A stretch of DNA of 64,000 nucleotides from Porphyromonas cangingivalis (lineage in GTDB: Bacteria > Bacteroidota > Bacteroidia > Bacteroidales > Porphyromonadaceae): positions 496,001-560,000 of the forward strand of contig NZ_LR134506.1 of NCBI RefSeq assembly GCF_900638305.1, in the 5' to 3' direction. How positions within the stretch are numbered: the stretch's first letter is position 1; every line of letters starts with the position of its first letter. The translations under genes and the position numbers were made by a program. The notes under the pieces were generated by a model. That model ran no database searches. It saw nothing but the letters and a program-made list of their open reading frames with translations, and was not told the origin of the DNA. Positions 26,098-35,862 of this stretch are shown one piece after another.

Positions 26098-29000
26098 ATG
26101 AGTCTATATCAATCAGCTGTCCGAAGACCCGTCACCACTGCGCTTATCTTTGTCGCAATCGTGATTATCGGGCTCTTCTCACTGACAAAACTATCAACGG
26201 ACTTGTATCCCAAGATCGACATGAATTCGATCATGGTCATTACGACCTACAATGGGGCAAGTGCCGAGGATATTGAAAATACCGTCTCTCGCTCGGTCGA
26301 AAATGTCCTTAACACGGTTTCGAATGTCAAGCACATTAAGTCAAACTCAATGGACAACTTCTCGACGGTCTCACTGGAATTCGAGTCAGGCTCAAATATG
26401 GATGTCGCGACGAACGACGTCCGTGATAAGTTGGATCGTATCACGAGTGCTCTTCCGAAAGAAGCGAGTAAGCCACTGATATTCAAGTTCAGCATGGATG
26501 ATATCCCTATCATGGTCATCTCAGCACAAGCAGTAGAGAGTGCCAAGGGACTTGATAAGATCATCGATGACAACTTGACCAACAGGATTGCTCGTCTTGA
26601 CGGAGTCGGTTCTGTACAAGTCGTGGGTGCTCCCATACGAGAGATAAACATCTACTGCAATCCTGAGAAACTCGAAGCTTATCACCTCACCGTAGAGCAG
26701 ATATCTCAAGCCGTTCAGATGTCCAACCGTAATATCCCCATCGGTTCAATAGATATCGGTAGTAAGACTGCGTCTTTCAGACTTCAGGGAGAGTTCGAAA
26801 ATGTAAAGGATGTCGAGGATATCGTTGTCGGCGGCTTCCAAGGGCGCAATGTCTACCTCAGAGATGTGGCAGAGGTGCACGATGGAGATAAGGAGCGCAT
26901 GCAGGAATCGTACAATAATGGCATCCCCGGAGGATATATCATAATCCGTAAGCAGTCCGGAGCAAACAGTGTCGCTATATGCAACTCTATCAACAAGATC
27001 CTTCCTGAGATCCAGGCATCAATGCCTTCAGACGTCAAGCTGATCAAGGTCATGGACACATCAGAGTATATCACAAATACGATCAATAGTCTTTTGAAGA
27101 CGATTTTGATCATCTTTGTTGTGGTTATCTTGGTCGTGCTGTTCTTCCTTGGGCGATGGCGAGCCACATTTATTATTATTCTCACAATTCCGATATCACT
27201 GATTGCAGCCTTTATTTATCTGATGGAATCAGGCAATACTCTCAACGTCATATCATTGAGTGCGCTATCCATTGCCATAGGTATGGTTGTGGATGATGCT
27301 ATTGTGGTATTGGAGAATATCACCACACACATTGAACGAGGGAGTTTTCCGAAGCAAGCGGCTATATACGCTACAAACGAAGTGGCTCTATCCGTGATTG
27401 CATCTACCCTGACTATGCTTGCGGTGTTTTTGCCTCTGACGATGGTCACAGGATTTACCGGGGTGATGTTCAGACAGCTTGGCTGGGTGGTGAGTATAGT
27501 GATGATCATCTCAACCATTTCTGCACTTACACTTACACCGATGTTAAGTTCGCAGATGCTCAGACGTACAGCGCGTAACAGTCGTGTTTATGACAAGATC
27601 TTTGATCCTATCAAGCATCTGTTGGACAAACTGGATAAGGCTTACGCAAAGGCCTTGGCTTGGTGTGTATATCACCGTAAGACCGTTATTGTTGGAGCGA
27701 CATTGATCTTTTTGGGCTCACTCATGTTGATGCCTTTTGTGAAGACTGAATTTCTTCCCGATAACGATCAAGGCTATATTACAGGTACGATAGAGCTTCC
27801 GCAGGGGTACAGTAAAGATAAGGCTCTTGACTTTGCAAATATGTTTTCAGAGGAAATGCGTGCCAAGTATCCCGAGGACTTGACCTCATTTAGTTTTACT
27901 GTCGGTCAGGCTGATGATGATAACATCTTTGCTGCTTTTCAAGGATCAGGAAGTAACATCATCTCGATTAATGTACTGATGCCTCCTTTTGATCAACGCA
28001 CGATGACCACGACTCAACTCACTCAGACTTTGAGAGAGGAATTGTCACAATATCCCGTTGTTGAGAGCTATAACATCAAGGCCGGAGAAGGTTTTGGTGG
28101 AAGTCCTTACGCTGTTCAGCTTGAGATTTATGGGCATAGCTTTGATAAAACCAATAAGGTCGCAGAGCAGTTTGTCGAAAAGATAAAGAGCAAACCTGCT
28201 TGTTCTGAGGTCAACCTATCTCGCAAACCATCTTCTCCGGAATATAATGTTGTATTCGATGACGAAAAGTTGGCAATGTATGGGCTTACCAAGACCACTG
28301 CGGCCACTTCGTTGCGTAATGCCATTACCGGGATAACTTCCTCTTATTTTAGGGAAGATGGTAAAGAGTACACAATCAAGGTACGGTATGCACAACAATA
28401 TCGAGAGAGCCTTGAGTCGATCGAGAACATTCTCATCACCACTCCAAGAGGTGCTACGATACGTCTCAGAGATCTTGGTGAAATCCGAATGAGAGAGACA
28501 CCTCCCACGATCGAACGAAAAGACCGAGAGCGTTATATGAGTATAGGTATGACGACAGCTTCAGGCTATGCGATGAGTGACCTTGTCACACAATGTCGTG
28601 AGGTTATGAAGGAGATTGAGCTCCCGGAGGGTGCTTCGTGGAAGCTTGCCGGACAGTTTGAGACACAGCAAGAGTCTTTCGGAGATCTCTTTGCACTGAT
28701 GATTCTTATCATTCTTCTTGTTTTTATTGTGATGGCAGCAGAGTTTGAGTCTTTAGTGGATCCATTTGTCATTATGTTCTCCGTTCCATTTGCCTTCAGT
28801 GGAGTTATCCTCGGGCTCGTCATCACAGGTACACCAATGGGGGTCATGGCACTTATCGGTGCTATCATGCTTATTGGTATTGTGGTCAAAAATGGTATTG
28901 TGCTCATCGATTATACCATACTCTGTCGCGAGAGAGGTAATGGCATACTTGCGAGTGTCGTTATGGCCGGTAAGTCTCGTCTACGCCCTGTACTTATGAC

Positions 29001-29223
29001 CACTGCGACAACGGTGCTTGGTATGCTTCCGCTTGCTTTTGGTCGTGGTGAGGGTGCTGAGCTATGGAGATCCATGGGTATGACCGTAGCCTTTGGACTT
29101 ACGGTTTCGACCCTGATTACCTTAGTTATTGTTCCTACAGTGTATGCGATATTTGCAGGTAATGGAATCAAACGCAAACGTAGAAAGTTTCACAAAAAGA
29201 GAGTTCAAGAACTCGCTCAATAA
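26098..29223 (+). CDS. RND-family inner membrane efflux pump
   Basis: 1041 residues, full length for an AcrB-like transporter. The first membrane helix (TTALIFVAIVIIGLFSLTKLSTDLYPKID) and the core GMVVDDAIVVLENI, with the paired aspartates used for proton relay, are clear. The second half repeats the pattern (LIGIVVKNGIVLIDY, MLPLAFGRGEGAELWRSMG). The Asp pair favours a hydrophobe/amphiphile (HAE) exporter over a heavy-metal pump, where the motif differs. It trades protons for substrates taken from periplasm or membrane. Substrates are not predictable from sequence. Confidence 0.92.
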   Translation: MSLYQSAVRRPVTTALIFVAIVIIGLFSLTKLSTDLYPKIDMNSIMVITTYNGASAEDIENTVSRSVENVLNTVSNVKHIKSNSMDNFSTVSLEFESGSNMDVATNDVRDKLDRITSALPKEASKPLIFKFSMDDIPIMVISAQAVESAKGLDKIIDDNLTNRIARLDGVGSVQVVGAPIREINIYCNPEKLEAYHLTVEQISQAVQMSNRNIPIGSIDIGSKTASFRLQGEFENVKDVEDIVVGGFQGRNVYLRDVAEVHDGDKERMQESYNNGIPGGYIIIRKQSGANSVAICNSINKILPEIQASMPSDVKLIKVMDTSEYITNTINSLLKTILIIFVVVILVVLFFLGRWRATFIIILTIPISLIAAFIYLMESGNTLNVISLSALSIAIGMVVDDAIVVLENITTHIERGSFPKQAAIYATNEVALSVIASTLTMLAVFLPLTMVTGFTGVMFRQLGWVVSIVMIISTISALTLTPMLSSQMLRRTARNSRVYDKIFDPIKHLLDKLDKAYAKALAWCVYHRKTVIVGATLIFLGSLMLMPFVKTEFLPDNDQGYITGTIELPQGYSKDKALDFANMFSEEMRAKYPEDLTSFSFTVGQADDDNIFAAFQGSGSNIISINVLMPPFDQRTMTTTQLTQTLREELSQYPVVESYNIKAGEGFGGSPYAVQLEIYGHSFDKTNKVAEQFVEKIKSKPACSEVNLSRKPSSPEYNVVFDDEKLAMYGLTKTTAATSLRNAITGITSSYFREDGKEYTIKVRYAQQYRESLESIENILITTPRGATIRLRDLGEIRMRETPPTIERKDRERYMSIGMTTASGYAMSDLVTQCREVMKEIELPEGASWKLAGQFETQQESFGDLFALMILIILLVFIVMAAEFESLVDPFVIMFSVPFAFSGVILGLVITGTPMGVMALIGAIMLIGIVVKNGIVLIDYTILCRERGNGILASVVMAGKSRLRPVLMTTATTVLGMLPLAFGRGEGAELWRSMGMTVAFGLTVSTLITLVIVPTVYAIFAGNGIKRKRRKFHKKRVQELAQ

Positions 29224-29247
29224 TGCAGAAAGGAGTAATATACAACT

Positions 29248-29550
29248 ATGAATAAATCAAAAGCTGTATTTATATCATGCAATCAGGCTTTCTATGAGCA
29301 TGTCCTCGAACTTCTTGACAGACTCAACATTCGAGGTATGACATCATGGGAGCAGGTCAAGGGTCGGGGATCTTTCACCGGGGAACCACATTATGGGACG
29401 CACACTTGGCCTACATTAAATTCGGCTATGCTGACCATTGTTCCGGAAGACAAAGTCGAGATATTGCTCGACGGGCTTCGAAAGCTTGACCAAAGAGCCG
29501 AGCAACAAGGTCTCCGCGCCTTCGTATGGGACATCACCGGAGGTCTCTGA
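29248..29550 (+). CDS. PII-like small protein at the end of the RND efflux operon
   Basis: 100 residues, MNKSKAVFISCNQ at the start. The middle EQVKGRGSFTGEPHYGTHTWP resembles the PII T-loop region (shown by parts VKGRG and GTHTWP), and LTIVPEDKVEILLDGLRKLDQ followed by RAFVWDI resembles the PII beta-alpha-beta C-terminal half. PII-fold proteins are cytoplasmic trimers that sense small ligands and often regulate transporters. The gene follows the RND pump by 24 bases and precedes a strong terminator, so it is the last gene of the efflux operon. A regulatory role for the pump is inference. Confidence 0.6.
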   Translation: MNKSKAVFISCNQAFYEHVLELLDRLNIRGMTSWEQVKGRGSFTGEPHYGTHTWPTLNSAMLTIVPEDKVEILLDGLRKLDQRAEQQGLRAFVWDITGGL

Positions 29551-29562
29551 CAGCAGGCTTTG

Positions 29563-29613
29563 ATAGTAAATCCCCCTACAAATCAGATTCCGATTTGTAG
29601 GGGGATTTACTAT
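29563..29613. terminator. Bidirectional terminator between the efflux operon and the MATE gene
   Basis: A 22-bp perfect stem (arms 29563-29584 and 29592-29613, core AAATCCCCCTACAAATC) closes a 7-base loop. It starts 12 bases after the stop of the PII-like gene and lies between convergent genes. Confidence 0.9.
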
Positions 29614-29658
29614 TCATAAACTCATATTATTTCAATGGATGGAGCACTATTTGATATG

Positions 29659-29704
29659 TTTCTGAAAAGGTAAAGTCAGGAGAAAAGATTTTACTCTTCA
29701 GAAA
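29659..29704 (-). terminator. Second hairpin at the 3' end of the MATE gene
   Basis: Arms TTTCTGAA and TTCAGAAA, with inner pairing GTAAA/TTTAC, overlap the last codons of the MATE gene on the minus strand. The stem has mismatches; it may contribute to termination together with the stronger hairpin at 29563. Confidence 0.35.
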
Positions 29705-31043
29705 GTATTTGTTTGCGTACTCTAAGATACCATATCATTGCGATTGTACCTTTTAGTATTGTTGATAGGGATATGACCCACCAAATGGTTTCGACCGAAG
29801 GGTAGTATTCCAGAGCTATGAGGCAGGCAGGGATCCGCAAGAGATTGCCTCCGATACTTATAATTGCGGGAGGGACGGTTTTCCGTATGCCATAGAAGAA
29901 GCCTTGAGATGTGATCTCCAAGATCATAAAGAGCTGTGAGTAGCCACTGATCTTGAGATATATGCCACCTGCTTTGAATGCGATAGGATCGGGGACTATG
30001 ATGCTGAATAGAGCTTCACCTCCGAAGACATACAACATCGTCGAGGCCAAGCCAAAGATGACAGTCATTCGTAGTGTGAATTTATAAGCATCCAGGAGAC
30101 GTAATATCTTTTTTGCACCATAATTCTGAGAAATGAATGTACTCAGAGCCGTCGCAAAACCTTGGGCTGTGTTCCAAGAAATGGCCTCGAGTTGTCCTCC
30201 TGTTGTAAGCGTCAAGACCCCTATATGTCCGCCGGCCAATGATGCCAGTCGTCCGAGATACATATTGATGAATGCAAAGAGGCTATTGAACAGAGCTACC
30301 GGTACTCCGATTTTAAATATCGTATAGCACGTATCCCATGATAATTTGGAGAAGAGAGATACACCTCCAAACAAACGGTCTTTGTACCTTATCTGAATGA
30401 TAAACAGCAGGCAGACGACTCCTTGGGCTATAATCGTCGCAACGCCTGCTCCTTCCAATCCCATGCTGAACACATAGATGAACAAGGGATCAAGTATCAT
30501 ATTTAAGACAAGTCCTATCGTACTGATTACAAATGGAATCTTACTGTGCCCGGCTGCGTTGTAGATGCCTGTAAGGGCTCCACAACTGAATACAAAAGGA
30601 AGTCCCAGAGAGGTAATCCTCAGATAATTGAGTGCTCCTTTGTGGATGTGTGGTTCAAGCTCATAGAAGTTGAGTAACGGTGATCCGAAGAGGAGATAAA
30701 TCCCTCCGAGAAGTAGCCCGATGATCAGAGATAGGTGTAGGTTGTGATTTGCGAAGTGCAGTCCGGAGCCTTCGTCTCGCTTACCTATTGCATGAGCAAC
30801 AGTCACCTCACTACCTACCTTATTGATCAAGGAGATGGAGCTGGCCAGCCACATGAATACCGACGCCGCACCTACGGCGGCTATGGCTTCACTGTTGAGT
30901 CGCCCCAACCATGCCATATCCGTGAAGTTGTACAGCATCTGTACAAATGAGGTGCCGAGTATGGGGAGGGCAAGCTTGAAGAGGTGCTTGGGGATACTGC
31001 CTTCGGTGAGTATTTTTGCTTCTCTTATTGCTCCGTTGGACAT
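29691..31043 (-). CDS. MATE-family multidrug efflux transporter
   Basis: The frame opens at 31091 but I choose the ATG at 31043 (MSNGAIREAKILTEGSIPK), giving 450 residues; this start lies 4 bases after the rlmN stop. About 12 hydrophobic segments and the opening LFKLALPILGTSFVQMLYNFTDMAWLGRLN (shown by parts ALPILGT and LYNFTDMAWLG) are typical of the MATE family. These carriers export cationic compounds in exchange for Na+ or H+. Tandem arrangement with rlmN and the helicase gene suggests one transcript. Confidence 0.88.
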   Translation of the reverse strand: MSNGAIREAKILTEGSIPKHLFKLALPILGTSFVQMLYNFTDMAWLGRLNSEAIAAVGAASVFMWLASSISLINKVGSEVTVAHAIGKRDEGSGLHFANHNLHLSLIIGLLLGGIYLLFGSPLLNFYELEPHIHKGALNYLRITSLGLPFVFSCGALTGIYNAAGHSKIPFVISTIGLVLNMILDPLFIYVFSMGLEGAGVATIIAQGVVCLLFIIQIRYKDRLFGGVSLFSKLSWDTCYTIFKIGVPVALFNSLFAFINMYLGRLASLAGGHIGVLTLTTGGQLEAISWNTAQGFATALSTFISQNYGAKKILRLLDAYKFTLRMTVIFGLASTMLYVFGGEALFSIIVPDPIAFKAGGIYLKISGYSQLFMILEITSQGFFYGIRKTVPPAIISIGGNLLRIPACLIALEYYPSVETIWWVISLSTILKGTIAMIWYLRVRKQILSEE

Positions 31044-31047
31044 GGTA

Positions 31048-32076
31048 TCAATTTTCGTCTTTTTTCGTAGATAGCATACCACAAGCAGCAAAGATGTCCT
31101 CCCCTCTCGATCGACGAGTGGTACATCTTACTCCATGATCATTGAGATAGTCCTCAAAGGCTTGTACAGCGCGTGGTGACGGTGATTGCAAGTCTACACC
31201 GGGGATGGAGTGATATCTGATGAGGTTGACTCTGCAATCGAGTGGAGCAAGCAGTTTGCATAGTGCTTCTGCATGCTGGAGAGAGTCATTGAATCCATCG
31301 AATAAGATGTATTCGAAAAAGAGTCTTCTCTGTCCCGAGAAGTCATACCCCTTGAGGGTCTCAATGATGCTCTGTATTGGGAACGCTTTTTCTACCGGCA
31401 TGAGTGACAGTCGCTCCCGGGCGAATGGACTATGGATGCTTATTGCCAAGTGGGCTTGTTGTTCCGAGAGGAAACGAGTGAGACCGACCTTAGGACCGAT
31501 TGTGCTTACTGTGATCCTTTTGGGGCTCCATGCCAAGCCCCAAGATGCTGTCATGATTTCCAGAACCTTAGCTACGGCTTCGTAGTTGTCCAACGGTTCT
31601 CCCATCCCCATAAATACGATGTTTGTCAGTTTCTCATGGTGCGGTACGCTGAGTATCTGATTGATGATGTCTGAGGGGTTGAGGTTGGATTTGAAGCCCA
31701 TCTTACCTGTGTGGCAAAAGGAGCAATTCATCTTACAACCCACCTGACTGGATACACACAGTGTGGCTCTGTCCGCTTCGGGGATATAAACAGTCTCGAC
31801 GGCTTGATCAGGGCTATGCTGTACTTTGAAGAGATACTTCTCTGTACCATCTTTCGATATCTGGCGAGTGATCACATCGTGTCTGCCGATCTCATACGAC
31901 TCATTCAGCTTTTCTCTTAAAGCCTTCGGGAGGTTGCTCATGTCATCGAACGACTTTACTCTCTTCTGATAAAGCCATTCGATGACTTGCTTTGCCCTAT
32001 ATTTCGGTTCTCCTATTTCGGCGATGATACCATACATCTCATCAAGGGTCGTGCCTAATAATATCTTTTTGCTCAT
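31048..32076 (-). CDS. rlmN: Dual-specificity rRNA/tRNA methyltransferase RlmN
   Basis: 342 residues. The radical-SAM cluster motif CX3CX2C is seen in CKMNCSFCHTGKMG (near 115), NIVFMGMGEPLDNYE follows, and the C-terminal cysteine that carries the methyl intermediate lies in EDIFAACGML. It methylates C2 of A2503 in 23S rRNA and of A37 in some tRNAs. Cfr, the resistance homologue, is less likely given this housekeeping context. The start overlaps the helicase stop by four bases (ATGA). Confidence 0.93.
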   Translation of the reverse strand: MSKKILLGTTLDEMYGIIAEIGEPKYRAKQVIEWLYQKRVKSFDDMSNLPKALREKLNESYEIGRHDVITRQISKDGTEKYLFKVQHSPDQAVETVYIPEADRATLCVSSQVGCKMNCSFCHTGKMGFKSNLNPSDIINQILSVPHHEKLTNIVFMGMGEPLDNYEAVAKVLEIMTASWGLAWSPKRITVSTIGPKVGLTRFLSEQQAHLAISIHSPFARERLSLMPVEKAFPIQSIIETLKGYDFSGQRRLFFEYILFDGFNDSLQHAEALCKLLAPLDCRVNLIRYHSIPGVDLQSPSPRAVQAFEDYLNDHGVRCTTRRSRGEDIFAACGMLSTKKDEN

Positions 32077-35000
32077 TGCTTCAGTGTTACTGTATCTATA
32101 TCGTTGTCAAGATTGTACCATATATATCCTGTAGGGGACTCGTAACCCATCTTTTCCAAGAGGTTCAGGTACTGTCTTACTTGTTTTCTGTACTTGCCGT
32201 CATTGTGTGCCCCGAACTTGTAGTCGATCACCACAGCTTTACCATCCTTGATGAGGACTTTGTCGGGACGATACAGACCTTCTTTGGTCAATATGTCTTG
32301 TTCTGTAAGTGCATCCGTAGAGTACGCCCTATTGAACCAAGTACCTATGATCGGGTGCTTCAGAGCTTCTTTCAACTTTTCAGTGTAGTTCTCTCGCTCT
32401 TCCTCCGTCAGTCTTCCCAAGGTCACCTCTTTGTCTATATGATGGGTGAAGTCATCGAGAGTCGTAGTGCGAGACATGATCTCATGAAGGATGATACCCT
32501 TCCGGCGGTCAGCTTCGGCTTCGAATGAGAGCGCATAGCCCCTTCGACTGAGCAACAAGTCCTCATAGCGAGGGGTTGCAGTGATCCCTTTGAGCACTCT
32601 TTGCTGATCATGTTGTTGGGAAGTTATTTTTGTCGCATTTTTGTGTGTAGGGTCACCATAATGAGAGATGATCACACCTGTGTCAGGGTCCTCTTCGATG
32701 TCTATCATGAGATGTTGATTTATAACATCAAGTCTATTGAGGATGATGTCAGCAGAGTTATTTTTTGTGTTTGTGTGGGTGTACACGTGCAACTCCTCCG
32801 AAGCTCGGGTGAACGCAACATACAGCAAGTTCAGAGTATCTGTATAGTCTGTCTCAAACTGTGTCTCAGCCATATCAGCCAAGTAGCTTTGTGCGAACTT
32901 GGAGTAAGATGTCGGAATAATATAAAATGGCAAGAACCCAAATTTTTTGGGGAGTTGCTCTGCTGTGATGATACGAGGTGAGGCAAGACTTTTCCTCGTT
33001 ATTTGCCACGAAGCGAAAGGTAGCATGACTACCGGATACTCCAACCCTTTGGATTTGTGTATGGTCGTTATGGTGATACTGTTGGTCCGACTTTCACCCA
33101 TGTTGATCATGGCAGAGTCTTTGTGCTCTTCCCACCATTCGACAAAGAGTCCGTAAGATCCTATCTTCTGCGACGAGAAAGAGAAGATTATGTCCAAAAA
33201 CGAACTGACATAAGTCTCATCCTCTTGCGGAATGTACCCAATGATCTCCACTGCTTTTGATATGGCTTCGTAGACCGTAAGACCATAAGAGATGATCTTC
33301 AAAAGTCGTTGAGAAAGTGCATCGACATTGATCTCTTTCAGATATCTTCCGTACATCCTTACGTATCGTTCGATATGCAGAGCCAACTCTTTCTCGTATT
33401 CTTCACGACCAGGATAAGCGAAGCACCTGATCAGACACATCAAGAAACGTACGATAATGGAGTTGTTGATCAATAAGGCGTCGTCCGATAAGAAATTGAA
33501 TGACAGTTTATCATCATCTGCATACATCTCTTCCAGTTTGGACAATAAGCCTGCGATCAGCATTCCTTCCGCTCTGTTGCGCACAAGGAAAGCTATGTCA
33601 GACGGAGAGTATCCTTGTTCCTTTTGTAGTTGAATCAACTTTGCCTCTATCGATCCTGCGATATCTTCGAGATTTATTTCCTTTCCCTCGATTTGTGTAA
33701 TTGTTATGTAACCTCTTTCTTCACGTCCGTCGGGTAACTTTTGTGTTGCATCGATGTACGAATGTTCATGTGCTTGGATGTCATCTGTCTTCTCCGTGAT
33801 TTGTTGGCCATATTGCTCTTGATAGAATCGTTCGAAGTCGTAGGCTTTGTCGAAGAATGCGTTGTTGAAGTCCACTATATTCTTTTGACTACGCCAGTTG
33901 TATTCCAAGTTGCTTTCCGAAATAAAGCCGTCAAATTCTCTGTTTATCTTGTATCCGAGCAGTGAGCTATCCGTCCCACGGAAGCGATAGATACTTTGTT
34001 TGACATCACCTACGAGCAGATTACGATTCCCATTATCAAGGCTTTCGCGGAGTAGGGGGTTGAAGTTGGCCCATTGCAGGGGGCTTGTATCCTGAAACTC
34101 ATCGATCATGTAGTGCTTGATACGAGTCCCTACCTTTTCATAGACAAAGGGTAGCTCCGAGTCATTGATGATTGTGTTGAGGAGTTGGTTGATGTCTGAG
34201 ATGATGAGACAGTTATGCTCTATGCGGTACTCTTCGATGTCATGGATGAGTTCGATCATCCCGGGGATGGCATTGATGTACTTGAGAAGAAGCTGAGAGG
34301 TGATGACATCCTGCTTATTTTGCTTGTATGTTTCAAGTACGTTCTTTACCTTCTCCCTGATTGCAAGTTCGTTTGAGTCAAAGAGTGCTTTTACAGAAGC
34401 ATTTACACTTTTGGCATAGAGAGGCCCATCTTCGTAGCCGATTGCGATGATAGAGGCATTGAAGCCCTTCTTCTCGTCTTCCAAAAATGTCTTTGCGACT
34501 TCTCCATCTTCCGTAAGTAGTTCGCCAAATTTGCTCAGATACTTCCGATAACTATCTTGAGGGTTTATGCCATGATGAGCAAAGAATGCAACAATATCCG
34601 AACACGCATCGGTGAATGACCGTAAGGCCTCTTCGATAATCACTTTTAGGCCCTGCTTGGCTTCATCTATCTTGTCTGCCGTGATCTCTGTGATATCTTT
34701 GAGGATCGGACTATTACTTTCCGAAAAGAGCAGAGCACTTGCCAGACGTTTGATGTCCTCGAACGTGCTCGTATGACTTTCGTTCTCGAGGTTTTCTTGG
34801 TACACCTTACTGATCCACTTTCTCAGTGAGGCGATGTTCGGAGACTGTCCGTCCAACCGCTCGATGAGACTTTCGAGCGATAGGGTTATCACATTCTCCG
34901 AGTCCATCTCTATACCGAATGCACTCTGACGGTTCATTTCCATGGCAAAGCTTCTCACAATCTCTTGAAAGAAGGAGTCTATCGTCTGGACTTTGAAAGC

Positions 35001-35312
35001 CGAGTAGTCTTCCAGTATGTTTTTGAGGATCTGTCGAGCCTTGCGGGAGATATCGTTTTCTGTCAGGCTTGTACTGCTCTTCACAAGATCATATACACCG
35101 CCCTTGTCTCCGATACTTATCTTATAGAGTTCAGAGAGGATGCGTTGTTTCATCTCTGCCGTTGCCTTATTCGTAAAGGTTACGGCCAATATCTTTCGGA
35201 AGGCATAGGGATCATCAGCATTCTCAAAAAGGAGCTTGAGGTACTCTGCTGTGAGGGTAAATGTCTTTCCGGATCCTGCGGAAGCCTTGTATATCTTGAG
35301 TGAAGAGTTCAT
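32073..35312 (-). CDS. AddA/RecB-like UvrD-family helicase-nuclease
   Basis: 1079 residues. Walker A is ASAGSGKTFTL (10-20), motif II is DEFQDTSPLQW (near 400), then GDVKQSIYRFRGTD, and HKSKGLEYPVV (near 750) is motif V. The C-terminus (from about 935) has LHEIMSR and then KVLIKDGKAVVIDYKFG, the D...DYK core of a PD-(D/E)XK nuclease of the RecB/AddA type. Such enzymes resect double-strand ends for recombination. The usual AddB partner is not adjacent. The gene overlaps rlmN by four bases. Confidence 0.85.
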   Translation of the reverse strand: MNSSLKIYKASAGSGKTFTLTAEYLKLLFENADDPYAFRKILAVTFTNKATAEMKQRILSELYKISIGDKGGVYDLVKSSTSLTENDISRKARQILKNILEDYSAFKVQTIDSFFQEIVRSFAMEMNRQSAFGIEMDSENVITLSLESLIERLDGQSPNIASLRKWISKVYQENLENESHTSTFEDIKRLASALLFSESNSPILKDITEITADKIDEAKQGLKVIIEEALRSFTDACSDIVAFFAHHGINPQDSYRKYLSKFGELLTEDGEVAKTFLEDEKKGFNASIIAIGYEDGPLYAKSVNASVKALFDSNELAIREKVKNVLETYKQNKQDVITSQLLLKYINAIPGMIELIHDIEEYRIEHNCLIISDINQLLNTIINDSELPFVYEKVGTRIKHYMIDEFQDTSPLQWANFNPLLRESLDNGNRNLLVGDVKQSIYRFRGTDSSLLGYKINREFDGFISESNLEYNWRSQKNIVDFNNAFFDKAYDFERFYQEQYGQQITEKTDDIQAHEHSYIDATQKLPDGREERGYITITQIEGKEINLEDIAGSIEAKLIQLQKEQGYSPSDIAFLVRNRAEGMLIAGLLSKLEEMYADDDKLSFNFLSDDALLINNSIIVRFLMCLIRCFAYPGREEYEKELALHIERYVRMYGRYLKEINVDALSQRLLKIISYGLTVYEAISKAVEIIGYIPQEDETYVSSFLDIIFSFSSQKIGSYGLFVEWWEEHKDSAMINMGESRTNSITITTIHKSKGLEYPVVMLPFASWQITRKSLASPRIITAEQLPKKFGFLPFYIIPTSYSKFAQSYLADMAETQFETDYTDTLNLLYVAFTRASEELHVYTHTNTKNNSADIILNRLDVINQHLMIDIEEDPDTGVIISHYGDPTHKNATKITSQQHDQQRVLKGITATPRYEDLLLSRRGYALSFEAEADRRKGIILHEIMSRTTTLDDFTHHIDKEVTLGRLTEEERENYTEKLKEALKHPIIGTWFNRAYSTDALTEQDILTKEGLYRPDKVLIKDGKAVVIDYKFGAHNDGKYRKQVRQYLNLLEKMGYESPTGYIWYNLDNDIDTVTLKQ

Positions 35313-35324
35313 CTATGAATTGTT

Positions 35325-35690
35325 TCAGCCTTTTCGTTTGGTTTTGGTGTACCCCCACTCATTCAAGTAAGATAGGACCTTATCTACACAAGAGCCTTGT
35401 ACAATGATCTGTCCATCCTTGGCACTGCCTCCGACACCACAAGCCGTCTTGAGACGCTTACCCAGTTCTTCCAAGTCTTTTTCTTGTCCCTCGAAGCCTG
35501 AGATCAGTGTCACTATCTTGCCCTTTCGAGCTTTGGTATCGAGCTGTACAGTCAGCCTTTGTTTTTCGGGGGCAAGGGTCTCCACAGAGAGAAGGTTGCC
35601 GAGTTGTATCTTTTGTAGCAGTTCAGAATTGGTCGAGAATACCAATCCATCCGATGTGTCATCGTGTGTATATTTATTGCTTTTAGCCAT
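35325..35690 (-). CDS. SUI1/eIF1-family translation factor-like protein (YciH type)
   Basis: 121 residues from the ATG at 35690 (MAKSNKYTHDDTSDG); an ATG three codons upstream is an alternative. The C-terminal two-thirds match the SUI1 fold: KIVTLISGFEGQEKDLEEL and GGSAKDGQIIVQGSCVDKV. Bacterial YciH-type proteins resemble eukaryotic eIF1 and influence initiation fidelity; the role here is inference. The stop lies 13 bases before the helicase ATG, and a family A array begins 40 bases upstream of its start. Confidence 0.8.
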   Translation of the reverse strand: MAKSNKYTHDDTSDGLVFSTNSELLQKIQLGNLLSVETLAPEKQRLTVQLDTKARKGKIVTLISGFEGQEKDLEELGKRLKTACGVGGSAKDGQIIVQGSCVDKVLSYLNEWGYTKTKRKG

Positions 35691-35729
35691 TGTTTTCAAT
35701 CTATTATGAATTGCTCTTCTTTCAGATGA

Positions 35730-35817
35730 CAGAATGCGTTCTGTCAGGCTTCAGAAACAATTCTGTCGAGCATCAGAAACGTATCTGAAGTCCGACAGAA
35801 CCCGTATCGATCAGATA
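35730..35817 (+). repeat. 22-bp repeat array, family A, locus 2 (four units)
   Basis: Units start at 35730, 35752, 35774 and 35796, exactly 22 bases apart. The first 16 bases read CAGAATGCGTTCTGTC, CAGAAACAATTCTGTC, CAGAAACGTATCTGAA and CAGAACCCGTATCGAT. The first unit is part of the dyad GACAGAA-N4-TTCTGTC. The array lies between the ctpA end and the SUI1 gene start, both on the minus strand. Confidence 0.85.
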
Positions 35818-35862
35818 TTGTCAGATCTTACTTGCCACTTGTGTGACCCGGTCAAGCGGACA

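Noticed and set aside
32073-35312. Helicase-nuclease as an anti-phage defence gene
   Set aside because: It is coupled to rlmN and SUI1 genes, has the AddA/RecB layout and no defence genes are adjacent.
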